A DNA stretch of 64,000 nt from Saprospiraceae bacterium (GCA_017985675.1 JAGNXB010000001.1:62001-126000); one strand, 5' to 3'; positions 44,381 through 53,244 are shown, numbered from the stretch's first letter. Notes: generated by a model from the sequence alone, not told the origin. Numbers and translations: made by a program.

Positions 44381-45196
44381 ATGAAACGATTTCTTGTACC
44401 CGTCGATTTTTCAAAGGATTCTGAAGCAGCCTTTGAATACGCTTTGGAACTTGCAAAAGGCCTGAAAATTCAGCTTTTTGTCATCGCCCATGTCGCCAAA
44501 TCTGTCATTCCTGTACCTGGTGCACTGACTAAAGCTCATGATGCTGATGGCGAAGCGGAATTGAAGCTGGCTCAGCTTACGAAACAAGCGGAGGAGCAGT
44601 TGGGAGAAAATGTAAGTGTGCTTTCCAAGGTGTTAAAGGGCAAACCAGAAGAAGTCATCGAACGCCTGGCTTATCAGTTTGAAGCAGATCTGATCGTAAT
44701 GGGTGCTTTAGGGGCGGATCGCTCTGGTGAGGAAGGTTTTTATCTGGGTACGGTTAGTGGTAGTTTGTTTAAACATACGGAACTACCCATGCTTTTTGTG
44801 CCAGCTGGATTCGCTTTTGAACCACCCCAAAAGATGGCGTTTATCTTAAAGTCCCTTATGATTTACAAGCCGGATGCATTGATGCCTCTATTAGAAATAT
44901 CTAAAACTTACGGCTCCGAACTCTCTGTGGTGCAGGTGAAAGCAGCATCCATTGATGAAACATACGGCAAAGAAACAAATCTTGACCTTGCAGGTACAGA
45001 GTACAACGTATTCCAACTTAGCTGTCCGGATGTGCCTTCCGGTATTCAAAAAGTGATTAACACCTTTGATCCGCAGATACTGTGTGTCATTCGACGTAAG
45101 CGGGATTTTTTCGAATCCCTGTTCAAATCAAAGGCCATTCCTGTTAAAGATTTTTCCAGTTCAGTACCTCTTCTTGTACTTCAGGGGTTGCGTTAA
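44381..45196 (+). CDS. Universal stress protein (tandem UspA-like)
   Basis: 271 residues from the chosen ATG at 44381 (MKRFLVPVDFSKDSEAAFEYALELAKG), the canonical UspA opening; a longer reading frame would add 25 residues with no family match. The first domain has VIERLAYQFEADLIVMGALGADRSGEEGFYLGTVSGSLFKHTELPML, close to the G-2x-G-9x-G-S/T nucleotide loop. The second domain (from about 150) is degenerate and lacks that loop. Small cytosolic ATP-binding stress protein. Its 3' end converges on the XRE regulator gene. Confidence 0.85.
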   Translation: MKRFLVPVDFSKDSEAAFEYALELAKGLKIQLFVIAHVAKSVIPVPGALTKAHDADGEAELKLAQLTKQAEEQLGENVSVLSKVLKGKPEEVIERLAYQFEADLIVMGALGADRSGEEGFYLGTVSGSLFKHTELPMLFVPAGFAFEPPQKMAFILKSLMIYKPDALMPLLEISKTYGSELSVVQVKAASIDETYGKETNLDLAGTEYNVFQLSCPDVPSGIQKVINTFDPQILCVIRRKRDFFESLFKSKAIPVKDFSSSVPLLVLQGLR

Positions 45197-45251
45197 ATCT
45201 GGTTCTTTAGGCTTTAGATATATTTCCTATTTTGAATGTTGTGACAGGCAT

Positions 45252-45461
45252 TCAATCTGCCCAATCATTAGGTTCTAACTGGAAAATCTCATCCAAAGTC
45301 TTTCCGCATACCGATGCAATTTTGAGGGCCAATACAGTAGAGGGCACATATTTCCCATTTTCCAGGGCATGAATGGTCTGCCGGGTTACACCCACTTTTT
45401 TTGCCAGTTCCTCTTGAGTGATTTGAAGTATTGCCCGTTCTATCCGCACACTATTTTTCAT
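45252..45461 (-). CDS. Small XRE-family transcriptional regulator
   Basis: 69 residues, essentially one HTH: RAILQITQEELAKKVGVTRQTIHALENGKYVPSTVLALKIASVCGKTLDEIFQLE. This is the YozG-like class that usually pairs with a small membrane protein gene. Its start overlaps the end of the membrane protein gene upstream by 11 bases, so the two are coupled. It probably controls its own operon through the palindromes upstream of that gene. Confidence 0.9.
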   Translation of the reverse strand: MKNSVRIERAILQITQEELAKKVGVTRQTIHALENGKYVPSTVLALKIASVCGKTLDEIFQLEPNDWAD

Positions 45462-45945
45462 AGGTCATCGCTTTTTTTGTACTCCAAAGCACTAGTCTAA
45501 AACGAATGATGAAAAAGATGAGGAGTGTAAACAGGTTGAATAACATGACGTAATAAAAACTCATATCATAAATAAATAAAATTGCCAGCATTAACAACCC
45601 ATAATTAACATAGGTTGCCCATACGAGCGATTCAAGCCTGATGCGGGCGATGTATTCGTCTTCTATTTTTTCTCTGGAGAAGGCGACCATCAGACCTCCA
45701 ACAAGGAATAATATGGAGGCCAGCTCATCAGCCAGATTATTCACTCGCGTCGTAAACCAGGTGCGATCCGAACCAAATAATTCGTCACCAGCGAGCACAG
45801 GCACACGGAGTGTGAGCCAGGTCGGTTCGAATTGGGTGATAAGAATGACCAAGGCAAATAAAATACCTGAAACGAACATGATCCAGCCCACAATGCTACA
45901 TGAATGGGGAAACAAAAGATTGGTTTTCATAATCTCGATTTTCAT
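45451..45945 (-). CDS. Small polytopic membrane protein paired with the XRE regulator
   Basis: 164 residues from an ATG at 45945 (MKIEIMKTNLLFPHS); two other in-frame ATGs are close (45957 and 45930). Four predicted membrane segments: IVGWIMFVSGILFALVILI, the LADELASILFLVGGLMVAF stretch, a third around TYVNYGLLMLAILFIY and a fourth FYYVMLFNLFTLLIFFIIRF. No named family recognised. XRE-plus-membrane-protein pairs are common in Bacillota and Bacteroidota and often act in envelope or temperature adaptation, but no role can be claimed here. Confidence 0.75.
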   Translation of the reverse strand: MKIEIMKTNLLFPHSCSIVGWIMFVSGILFALVILITQFEPTWLTLRVPVLAGDELFGSDRTWFTTRVNNLADELASILFLVGGLMVAFSREKIEDEYIARIRLESLVWATYVNYGLLMLAILFIYDMSFYYVMLFNLFTLLIFFIIRFRLVLWSTKKAMTYEK

Positions 45946-45986
45946 GATAACGCACAAAGTATAGAATAGTATACATAATGTATAAA

Positions 45987-46013
45987 ATAAATTACTAAAT
46001 GTATGTAATTTAT
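45987..46013. promoter_or_regulatory. Candidate operator: 9-bp inverted repeat upstream of the membrane/XRE operon
   Basis: ATAAATTAC (45987-45995), spacer TAAATGTAT, GTAATTTAT (46005-46013), a perfect dyad. Just beside it are GTATAC (45969-45974) and repeated AGTATA. The whole stretch 45957-46020 is very AT-rich and lies between the divergent membrane/XRE operon and the FabH-like gene. Confidence 0.45.
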
Positions 46014-46089
46014 AACATTTGGAATAAGTAAGTCAAATTTTTTTAGCAATCAATAGATGGTGGATGACCTCAGGAAGTGTTTGGTATAG

Positions 46090-46097
46090 TAGCTTTG
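46090..46097 (+). promoter_or_regulatory. -7 element TAGCTTTG of the FabH-like gene
   Basis: Exact TAnnTTTG, 21 bases before the ATG at 46119. A clear -33 TTG at the right distance was not found. Confidence 0.45.
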
Positions 46098-46118
46098 AGT
46101 TCGTAATCAGGACCAACT

Positions 46119-47183
46119 ATGCGTACGATGATCGTGGGAACAGGCGCTGCTATCCCTGCTTTAATAAAGCTAAATGCCGAATTTGCTCTGAACCGATTTT
46201 ATGATAAGCATCAACGGCTCATTCCTGAATCGTCTGAGGTGATTACCCGCAAATTCGAAGCGATAACAGGAATAAGGGAGCGACGATATGCCCGGGAAGA
46301 CCAGAATGCTTCAGATCTGGCTTTGGAAGCAGCAAAAATGGCTTTGGCCGATGCCGGAATGGATGCGGAGTCGCTCGATTTTATTTTGATGGCCGACAAT
46401 TTTGGCGATGTCACCAAACACACAATCCAGACCAATTATTTGCCGGCCCTGGCGTGTAGGGTTAAACAAGGATTAGGCATCTCCAATCCGGATTGCGTAG
46501 CCTTTGATATTGTCATCGGTTGCCCGGGCTGGATTCAATGTTTTATCCAGGCAGAATTAATGATTCGCTCAGGCGAAGCCAAAAGGGGTTTGGTCATCGG
46601 TGCGGAGACGCTATCCCGGGTAATCGATCATTATGACAGGGATAGTATGATCTTTTCGGATGGGGCAGGCGCGGTAGTTCTTGAAGCGCAGGATCAGGAT
46701 GAAACTCGTGGTGTGCTGGCTTCCAAAGCAGGTACTTACACCCTCCATGAGGCACTGTATCTTTTCCTTGGTAAGTCCAACTTTCCGGAAAGTGATCCCC
46801 GTGTCCGTTACATCAAAATGGATGGTCGAAAAATATACGAATTCAGTTTATTACACGTACCCCAGGCCATGAAAGCCGCTCTCGACAAAAGTGGTGTAGC
46901 CATCAAGGACCTGAAGAAGATATTTATTCACCAGGCAAATGAAAAGATGGATGAGGCGATCATTGAGCGGTTTTATAAGCTGTACGACATGGCCGTTCCT
47001 GAAAACATCATGCCTATGAATATCCATGATATGGGAAATAGTTCAGTGGCTACCATCCCAACTTTGTACCACCAGGTATCAAAAGGCCAAATTCCCAACC
47101 AATCCATTCAGGAAGGCGATATTATTTTATTTGCATCGGTGGGAGCAGGAATGCATATTAATGCCCTTGTGTATGGTGTCTAA
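46119..47183 (+). CDS. FabH-like 3-oxoacyl-ACP synthase III family protein
   Basis: 354-residue thiolase-fold condensing enzyme. The catalytic triad is visible: C135 in VIGCPGWIQ, H271 in FIHQANEKM and N307 in DMGNSSVATIP, with FabH-like spacing. The N-terminal region ITGIRERRYA and the closing GAGMHINALVYG are typical. It starts fatty acid or polyketide chains from acyl-CoA and malonyl-ACP, or carries out a related condensation. The gene is alone, away from a fab cluster, and its sequence near the substrate tunnel (YTLHEALYLFLGKSNFPESD) is unusual, so a non-housekeeping substrate is possible. Ends at a strong terminator. Confidence 0.85.
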   Translation: MRTMIVGTGAAIPALIKLNAEFALNRFYDKHQRLIPESSEVITRKFEAITGIRERRYAREDQNASDLALEAAKMALADAGMDAESLDFILMADNFGDVTKHTIQTNYLPALACRVKQGLGISNPDCVAFDIVIGCPGWIQCFIQAELMIRSGEAKRGLVIGAETLSRVIDHYDRDSMIFSDGAGAVVLEAQDQDETRGVLASKAGTYTLHEALYLFLGKSNFPESDPRVRYIKMDGRKIYEFSLLHVPQAMKAALDKSGVAIKDLKKIFIHQANEKMDEAIIERFYKLYDMAVPENIMPMNIHDMGNSSVATIPTLYHQVSKGQIPNQSIQEGDIILFASVGAGMHINALVYGV

Positions 47184-47215
47184 TCTTAGTCAAATGCCTT
47201 AGCCATTATGTAAAT

Positions 47216-47249
47216 AAAAAAGGTCCGGCAGCATTGCCGGACCTTTTTT
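47216..47249. terminator. Bidirectional terminator between the FabH-like gene and prolyl oligopeptidase
   Basis: A 15-bp perfect stem built from AAAAAAGGTCCGGCA (47216-47230), loop GCAT, and its complement to 47249. The A- and T-runs serve convergent genes on both strands. Confidence 0.9.
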
Positions 47250-47270
47250 TGTGGAGCGCCCAAACGTCAC

Positions 47271-49412
47271 CTATTTATAAGAAACAGGCGTTTGGGTATT
47301 GTAGAAAAAGAAAGACCACAAGTCAGCCTGTTCGTCAATGATTTTGGAAGTTGGTTTACCGGCACCATGACCGGCGCTGGTCTCAATGCGGATGAGTACC
47401 GGGTTTTCTCCCACATGAGATGCCTGCAACCTGGCAGCATATTTGAAGCTGTGGGCCGGCACAACACGGTCATCATGGTCTGCAGTCGTCACCATGGTCG
47501 CCGGATAAGCTATGCCAGGTTTGAGATTGTGGTAAGGCGAGTAGGCGAGCAGGTTGTGAAAATGCGCGCTGTCCTCGCTGCTGCCATATTCGGGCACCCA
47601 ACCCCATCCCACCGTAAAAGTATGGTAGCGCAGCATGTCCATTACACCCACCATGGGGAAAGCAACTTTAAATAAATCAGGTCGCTGGTTGATACAAGCA
47701 CCTACAAGCAAACCACCATTTGAACCTCCGGCTATGGCCAGTTTTTCCTTGCTGGTGTATCCTTCGGTGATGAGATATTCGCCGGCAGCGATCATATCAT
47801 CAAACACATTTTGTTTTTTGTCCAACATGCCACCTTTGTGCCATTCCTCCCCATATTCGCCGCCACCACGTAAGTTTGGCATGGCAAAAATGCCACCGTT
47901 TTCTAATAATAGGATTCTGGACGTGCTAAAACTAGGGGTCATATTGACATTGAATCCACCATACGCATACAGGTAGGTGGGATTAGCTCCATTTTTGGTA
48001 AGGCCTTTTTTGTGGACAATAAACATGGAGACAGAGGTGCCATCTTTGCTTTTGTAAAAAACCTGTTGTTCTTCGTAATCGTCCGGATTAAATTTTAATT
48101 CGGAGCGATAAAACAACGTGCTTTCGCCAGTGGCGACATCGTATTTGAAGATAGTACCCGGATCTACAAAAGATGCGTAGTTATAAAAAAGGTAAGTGTC
48201 TTCCTTCTTACCTGCAAATCCACCAGCTGAACCTAAACCGGATAATGTGATTTCTTTCTCTCCGGATCCATCATATGCATACCGGAATATCCGCGTTGTT
48301 GCATTTTTCAGGTAGTCTGCAAACAAAGCTCCACCACCTGTGCTTACCCCAGTCAACAAATCTTCCTTGTGCGGGATGACGTCCGTCCAGTTTTCTTTGC
48401 CAATTTTTGCAGGATCGACTGACACAAGGCGATAATTTGGGGCATCCACATTGGTCAGCATAAGGAACTTACCATCCTTATGGTCGACCAGGGTATTTTT
48501 ACTGTCAAAGCCTTTATAAAGCGGTTGAAAAGCTGAGCTTGGCTTGCTGAGGTCCATGAAATAGGTTTCAAAGCCATCCGTACCTGTTGACGCATAGAGG
48601 AACAGATATTTTTTATCCTCCGTGATAGTCGACCAATGGTACATTCTTGGAGCCATCTCATTGCGATAAACCAGTCGGTCTGCACTTTGAGGATCACCCA
48701 GTTTGTGGAAGTAGACACTATGAAATTGATTGGCAGCCGATAATTCCATTCCCGGTTGTGGTTCGGGCATCCGGCTATAATAAAAGCCCTCATCGGTCCA
48801 TTCAGCCGTACTGAATTTGACCCATTTCAGGTGATCAGTCATCTCCTTTTTGGTAGCGATTTCCATAACTTTGATTTCGCTCCAATCCGAGCCAGCATCA
48901 GAACGGGAATAAGCTACATATTTGTCATCGGGACTAAACCCAATCAGACTGATTGCGGTCGTTCCCGCTGCGGACAGTGCATTGGGGTCGAGAAACACTT
49001 CAGGAGTTCCTTCCAGTCCTTTTTGGACATAGATGACCGCCTGGTTTTGCAGCCCATCGTTTTTGGTAAAAAAGAGATACTCGCCCGCTTTCATTGGCGT
49101 AGTCTGCTTGGGAAAATTGTACAGCTCCTCATACCTCTTGCGCAGGGCTGCGCGGAAAGGAATTTTATCCAGGTAACCGAAAGTGACTTCGTTTTGGCTT
49201 TTCACCCAGGAAACCACTTCGGCTGCTGTGTCTATTTCCAACCAGCGATACGGGTCAGCGACTTCAACGCCGAAGTAGGTATCTGTAACCGAGTCGGTTC
49301 GGGTTTCAGGATAAGTGACCGGTATCGGCGGAAACTGGTTTACCGGTGCCGATTCTTTGCAGGCTTGAAAGAGCATAAGCGTGGGGATGATCAGATAAAG
49401 TGATCGTTTCAT
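47271..49412 (-). CDS. Prolyl oligopeptidase (S9A), lipoprotein
   Basis: 713-residue serine peptidase that cleaves after proline in short peptides. Lipoprotein signal MKRSLYLIIPTLMLFQAC. The N-terminal part YPETRTDSVTDTYFGVEVADPYRWLE opens the beta-propeller. The catalytic domain has S564 in GGSNGG, D648 in DDRVVP and H682 in GHGAGKP. Surface lipidation places it in the envelope, unlike many cytosolic relatives. It begins 6 bases after the dynamin-like gene, so it is probably the third gene of the WbqC-dynamin transcript. Confidence 0.95.
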   Translation of the reverse strand: MKRSLYLIIPTLMLFQACKESAPVNQFPPIPVTYPETRTDSVTDTYFGVEVADPYRWLEIDTAAEVVSWVKSQNEVTFGYLDKIPFRAALRKRYEELYNFPKQTTPMKAGEYLFFTKNDGLQNQAVIYVQKGLEGTPEVFLDPNALSAAGTTAISLIGFSPDDKYVAYSRSDAGSDWSEIKVMEIATKKEMTDHLKWVKFSTAEWTDEGFYYSRMPEPQPGMELSAANQFHSVYFHKLGDPQSADRLVYRNEMAPRMYHWSTITEDKKYLFLYASTGTDGFETYFMDLSKPSSAFQPLYKGFDSKNTLVDHKDGKFLMLTNVDAPNYRLVSVDPAKIGKENWTDVIPHKEDLLTGVSTGGGALFADYLKNATTRIFRYAYDGSGEKEITLSGLGSAGGFAGKKEDTYLFYNYASFVDPGTIFKYDVATGESTLFYRSELKFNPDDYEEQQVFYKSKDGTSVSMFIVHKKGLTKNGANPTYLYAYGGFNVNMTPSFSTSRILLLENGGIFAMPNLRGGGEYGEEWHKGGMLDKKQNVFDDMIAAGEYLITEGYTSKEKLAIAGGSNGGLLVGACINQRPDLFKVAFPMVGVMDMLRYHTFTVGWGWVPEYGSSEDSAHFHNLLAYSPYHNLKPGIAYPATMVTTADHDDRVVPAHSFKYAARLQASHVGENPVLIRIETSAGHGAGKPTSKIIDEQADLWSFFFYNTQTPVSYK

Positions 49413-49418
49413 ATTTGG

Positions 49419-51167
49419 TTAGTTAAAGGTTGTTTTATCGAGGGTTTGCCTAATCAGTTGCATCTGATCCATTTGGCGGTTTTTTAATAGTAAAATGCCG
49501 GATTCCAACTCAAGTACACTTTTTTCTTCTGAAGCCAAAAGGAGGTCAAAGCTATCAAAGTTCGATTCAATGCGCTGCCGAATAGTGTGGACGTAAGCAG
49601 ATAATTTGCCATCGAGCTCAAGGTTGAGGTGCGACCGTCCTTTGGCCATTTCCTCCTGGTAGCGCGCCAGGATGGATCGCCGCTGAAATCCAAATGTTAT
49701 TCCGGCAAAAAGAACGCCCAACCCAGTAAGGACGCCCCCGGTAATATCGAATACCATGCCCTGTGTTACGGCAGCCAGCACAATACCGATGACGGCTACG
49801 CCACTGCCTGCTGCGACATTCGGAGCCAGGTTTTTGGAGCTATCGAAGACATCTGAAGGCAGAAAATTTTCGCTGCGCTGCATAAACTGGGTGAAGGATT
49901 CCAGGAGTTCACGCAATACCTGTGCGCGGCGTTCGGCTATGTTGCTGTATATGTCGTGATCCATTGGCAGTAGGGTAGGGCTTTTACGCATTTCATATTC
50001 CACGACTTTGGCCATTTGCTGCACGCGGTCTGCCACATCCACTATTTGTTTGTCGAGCCTCAGTTTGAGATCACTTTGCAAGGTGGATTCAAGGCGCTGG
50101 ATTAATCCCTCAAGCCAATTTTTCAAGGTGGCACCTTTGCTAAAAATACCAGCAATGGTGCGGTTGAGGACACTGCCAAACGTTAAACCCTGCGAGAGTT
50201 CCGCCCCAAATTGGTCGGCAATATCCTGATAGGAGTGACTGATATTTTCAATCAGTGTCTTGACTTGTGTATTGGACAAAGCCGATTGCTGGTCCAGCGC
50301 TTCATGGATGCGCTGCCTGAATGCGATATCGCTTTCCCATTGTTTCCTGCGATCAGCGATGCCTTGATCCATTTTTTGGAGCAGATTAGCGGCGGTAGTC
50401 AGGATGCTTTCCATTTTGAGGATTGGAGCCGAACCTCCGGTGACATGCTGTTGGATATGGTTCCTTACGGCTAAAAAGCCACTGGTGTCAAGATGGCCAT
50501 CCAGCTCATCTTTGGCACTAACCTTAAATACCAAGGGTTGGGCTATGCCGAGAGATTGCGCGTGTTTTTTTACACCATCTGCATTAATCCGCAGATCAGC
50601 TTCGGGGAGCAGGTCCTTTTGCTGGAGGACAAACAGTACTTTTTTGTGCCATTCATCCCGGATAAACTTGAAAAAATCCCAACTGGATTGGCGGTATGGA
50701 TTTTTTGCCTCAAAAACAAAGACGATCAAGTCAGCAGCAGGTATAAAACGCTCTGTAATTTCCTGGTGATGTTCGATGATCGTATTCGTGCCCGGGGTAT
50801 CCACGATAGCAAAATGGCGGAGGATATCCACCGGTTGACGAATGATGCGGAAGAATGGATTAACCTGCTCTGTGGATGCCGTTTCGCCGTAGATCACTTG
50901 CTGGATGCAATCGGTCATCGGCTGAGGTGCAACCTTGCAAATTTCCTCTCCGGTTGCTAAAAGGGCATTGATAAAAGAGGATTTGCCGGCTTTTACTTCA
51001 CCGACAATGACAAAGAGGTAAGGATCCGTACATCGTTTGCGCAAATCCGCAATCAGGCTCCTGTGGACATTATTTCCTGCTTTTTCTGAAAAGAAAAACA
51101 GTTCCCCCAGGAAGAGATCCAACTCCTGCCGATGTCGTTCTATCGATTCACTGATAAGTTGTTTCAT
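49419..51167 (-). CDS. Bacterial dynamin-like GTPase
   Basis: 582 residues. GTPase motifs: G1 GEVKAGKSS from residue 56 (G56, K62, S63), G2 threonine likely in PMTDCIQQV, G3 DTPG at 123-126, G4-like QQKD at 182-185. Long helices follow, then two adjacent hydrophobic segments at about 455-500 (AAGSGVAVIGIVLAAVTQG, GGVLTGLGVLFAGITFGF) acting as a membrane paddle, then a C-terminal coiled coil. This matches the plan of cyanobacterial BDLP and similar proteins, which bend or fuse membranes. It is a single copy rather than a tandem pair. The start overlaps the WbqC gene stop by 4 bases. Confidence 0.88.
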   Translation of the reverse strand: MKQLISESIERHRQELDLFLGELFFFSEKAGNNVHRSLIADLRKRCTDPYLFVIVGEVKAGKSSFINALLATGEEICKVAPQPMTDCIQQVIYGETASTEQVNPFFRIIRQPVDILRHFAIVDTPGTNTIIEHHQEITERFIPAADLIVFVFEAKNPYRQSSWDFFKFIRDEWHKKVLFVLQQKDLLPEADLRINADGVKKHAQSLGIAQPLVFKVSAKDELDGHLDTSGFLAVRNHIQQHVTGGSAPILKMESILTTAANLLQKMDQGIADRRKQWESDIAFRQRIHEALDQQSALSNTQVKTLIENISHSYQDIADQFGAELSQGLTFGSVLNRTIAGIFSKGATLKNWLEGLIQRLESTLQSDLKLRLDKQIVDVADRVQQMAKVVEYEMRKSPTLLPMDHDIYSNIAERRAQVLRELLESFTQFMQRSENFLPSDVFDSSKNLAPNVAAGSGVAVIGIVLAAVTQGMVFDITGGVLTGLGVLFAGITFGFQRRSILARYQEEMAKGRSHLNLELDGKLSAYVHTIRQRIESNFDSFDLLLASEEKSVLELESGILLLKNRQMDQMQLIRQTLDKTTFN

Positions 51168-51808
51168 AGACCCGGATTGGTTCGCATGGATTGGAGGATG
51201 GAGATAGCTTGAGGACCACTACAAAATAACAAATCCAGACCGCAGAGGCCGGGAAGAAATCCCAGGCGATCCGAAAAGACCTGCAAGTAGGGGATACTAG
51301 TTGAAAAGGCATTCGTCGCCCCGCGCACGGATGGCCGAAGGGTATTTCTTAGATCAATACATGCAGGCGTTGGCAATGAATGGTATTCTTGTGTAAACGA
51401 TAGTTCTCCGGGCATTCGGAGTTGGTCCTTCAACCAATGAAACAATCGAAGGTTCCAATCCCAAAGGTAGATATCCTTTTGATCAAATAGGTGTGCGAGG
51501 CTATCCTGATAATGTTCGAAAAAGGGTGCGTTGCCGTAGGCAGATACAATGCTCCGCCAGTGGGTACGGGCCCAGGGTGTATCCCATGCAATGCGGACTT
51601 CCTTTGCCGGCATAGCCTGGTGTTTGCCTTTGACAAGCGGTATGGAAAGTGCCTGGGGGCCCTGTGATCCGGCTATGGTACAGCGGTTGCGATACGATCC
51701 TTTCTGGTAATGATCATGTTGCTCAATGATCAATGTGCTTTCCGAACTGCTAAGCAGTGCCCATACATCAACAGGCGGCAGATAGTGCAATTCGATGAGG
51801 AACGTCAT
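51164..51808 (-). CDS. WbqC-like family protein
   Basis: 214 residues from ATG 51808 (MTFLIELHYLPPVDVWALLSSSES); an earlier in-frame ATG is unlikely because the -7 element sits between the two. Signatures: EQHDHYQKGSYRNRCTIAGSQG, LSIPLVKGKH, RTHWRSIVSAYGNAPFFEHY. This matches the WbqC family, sometimes found in polysaccharide gene clusters but without a proven activity. Here it leads an operon with a dynamin-like GTPase. Confidence 0.85.
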   Translation of the reverse strand: MTFLIELHYLPPVDVWALLSSSESTLIIEQHDHYQKGSYRNRCTIAGSQGPQALSIPLVKGKHQAMPAKEVRIAWDTPWARTHWRSIVSAYGNAPFFEHYQDSLAHLFDQKDIYLWDWNLRLFHWLKDQLRMPGELSFTQEYHSLPTPACIDLRNTLRPSVRGATNAFSTSIPYLQVFSDRLGFLPGLCGLDLLFCSGPQAISILQSMRTNPGL

Positions 51809-51812
51809 GGCA

Positions 51813-51820
51813 CAAAGATA
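51813..51820 (-). promoter_or_regulatory. -7 element TATCTTTG of the WbqC/dynamin operon
   Basis: Exact TAnnTTTG on the minus strand, only 4 bases before the ATG at 51808. No -33 TTG recognised. Implies a leaderless transcript. Confidence 0.45.
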
Positions 51821-51861
51821 GAAGTTGTGCCGGATGCCGGGCCCCCATATGATCATTACCC

Positions 51862-53046
51862 TTACTCCTTCACAACCCTCACCGTTGCCTCCTGCTTGTT
51901 GTTGGAAATCTTCATCAGATAGATCCCAGCAGGTTCCTTTATTTCAAAGGAAAAAGTAGATGCATTTTTAGTTGTGCTATTTTCCAATAGCTTTCCATCC
52001 AGGCTGTAAATTGCAACATTTAAATCATCCTGGACAACATCAAAATGGATGAATAACTGACCAGTAGTTGGATTAGGGCAGATGGTAAAGTCATTCCAAT
52101 TGTTCTTTTTCTGAATGGACGTCTCATCCTTATATATCCCGGTTCTTGGATAGTTGGTGACCACATCCCAGATCATGGTTTGTAAATATGTGGCAAGCTC
52201 AGGTGAAGGAATAGGCGTGCCGGCAGGAGCATTTGGAAGCAGATCATTGGGAAGTCCTACAGGACTGAGATTAAAAATACAGGCGTAATGGATCATACTA
52301 ATCGCATACGCACCCAGTTCATTGGTGTGGATATTATCGCCAAAAAACTGATCTATCATGGTAATACCCGGAACAATGCCCAGTTGGATATCATCGTATA
52401 AGCGAGCCATCATTTTATGTCCCGGGATGAGGTACACCGGGGGTGCGCCAGCAGGTCTGTTATCATTGGCATAATCCTGCATCCTCTCCCATTCTGCACC
52501 CTGAATATCCAACATCTGTCGCCAGGGCCCGTCACTATCGTCGATATTGGTCCAGGTTGTCCAGAGTAGCGTAGGTGCCCCATTACCGCCATGGCCATTG
52601 TTCCAGGCATTGTTGACAAATAAAGACAGGTAATGTTTTTGCTCCTGAATACCATCCAGATACCATTGCTGTGAATTACCTCCTTCGTAAAGCAGAGGCA
52701 CTCTTTCTGTGATCGAGAGCAGTTCCCAATCGGCAATATCCAGTCGCGCATCCGGTGCACCAAAGCCAATCGGATTATTCCATCGGTAATTCATGGAAGA
52801 GCCCGGCCCGGTAGACTTCCCGACCATTTCATCAAACAACTGCCAGGCTGGCAGATTATTGATATGCCCAATCAGATTCACATACTGCCCCGGCCAATGC
52901 GGATAAAACAAGGGATCTGTAAGACTATGCCCACTGTGGATTTGTTTTACATCGATCGGATAGGCTTGTTTTGGGGGCAGGATCTGAGCAAAGGAAGATG
53001 CGGTATAAACGATTAAGGCTAGGAATGCCAGATATATTTTTTTCAT
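51862..53046 (-). CDS. Secreted SGNH-like hydrolase with T9SS sorting domain
   Basis: 394 residues from ATG 53046 (MKKIYLAFLALIVYTASSFAQ, signal peptide); the longer frame adds 16 residues upstream. IHSGHSLTDPLF near residue 35 resembles SGNH block I, with GHS in place of GDS, and FFGDNIHTNELGAYAISMIHY matches the Asp-x-x-His block V. An oxyanion asparagine is not obvious. The C-terminal 80 residues (ICPNPTTGQLFIHFDV ... AGIYLMKISNNKQEATVRVVKE) are a Por-type sorting domain. Likely an esterase or sugar O-deacetylase acting outside the cell; substrate unknown. Confidence 0.75.
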   Translation of the reverse strand: MKKIYLAFLALIVYTASSFAQILPPKQAYPIDVKQIHSGHSLTDPLFYPHWPGQYVNLIGHINNLPAWQLFDEMVGKSTGPGSSMNYRWNNPIGFGAPDARLDIADWELLSITERVPLLYEGGNSQQWYLDGIQEQKHYLSLFVNNAWNNGHGGNGAPTLLWTTWTNIDDSDGPWRQMLDIQGAEWERMQDYANDNRPAGAPPVYLIPGHKMMARLYDDIQLGIVPGITMIDQFFGDNIHTNELGAYAISMIHYACIFNLSPVGLPNDLLPNAPAGTPIPSPELATYLQTMIWDVVTNYPRTGIYKDETSIQKKNNWNDFTICPNPTTGQLFIHFDVVQDDLNVAIYSLDGKLLENSTTKNASTFSFEIKEPAGIYLMKISNNKQEATVRVVKE

Positions 53047-53244
53047 TTTATGGATATAGATGTGTTGAGGCCTGTAGACACGACGCAATGGCAAGTTAGG
53101 GGTAAAATTTGATACTATAGGGACGATTCATTTTATTAGTTCCAATACAAGTGATGGCGGGCATAGATTAGAACGCTCAATGGTAAGTTTCCGGCTTCGG
53201 CTATCAAAATTGAATCTCAATTTTTGTACCAGGTTACGGAACAT

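Noticed and set aside
45232..45255. TTGAATG/CATTCAA hairpin between the universal stress protein and XRE genes
   Set aside because: Only 7 bp with a 10-base loop, no T-run, and it runs into the XRE stop codon; too weak to call a terminator.
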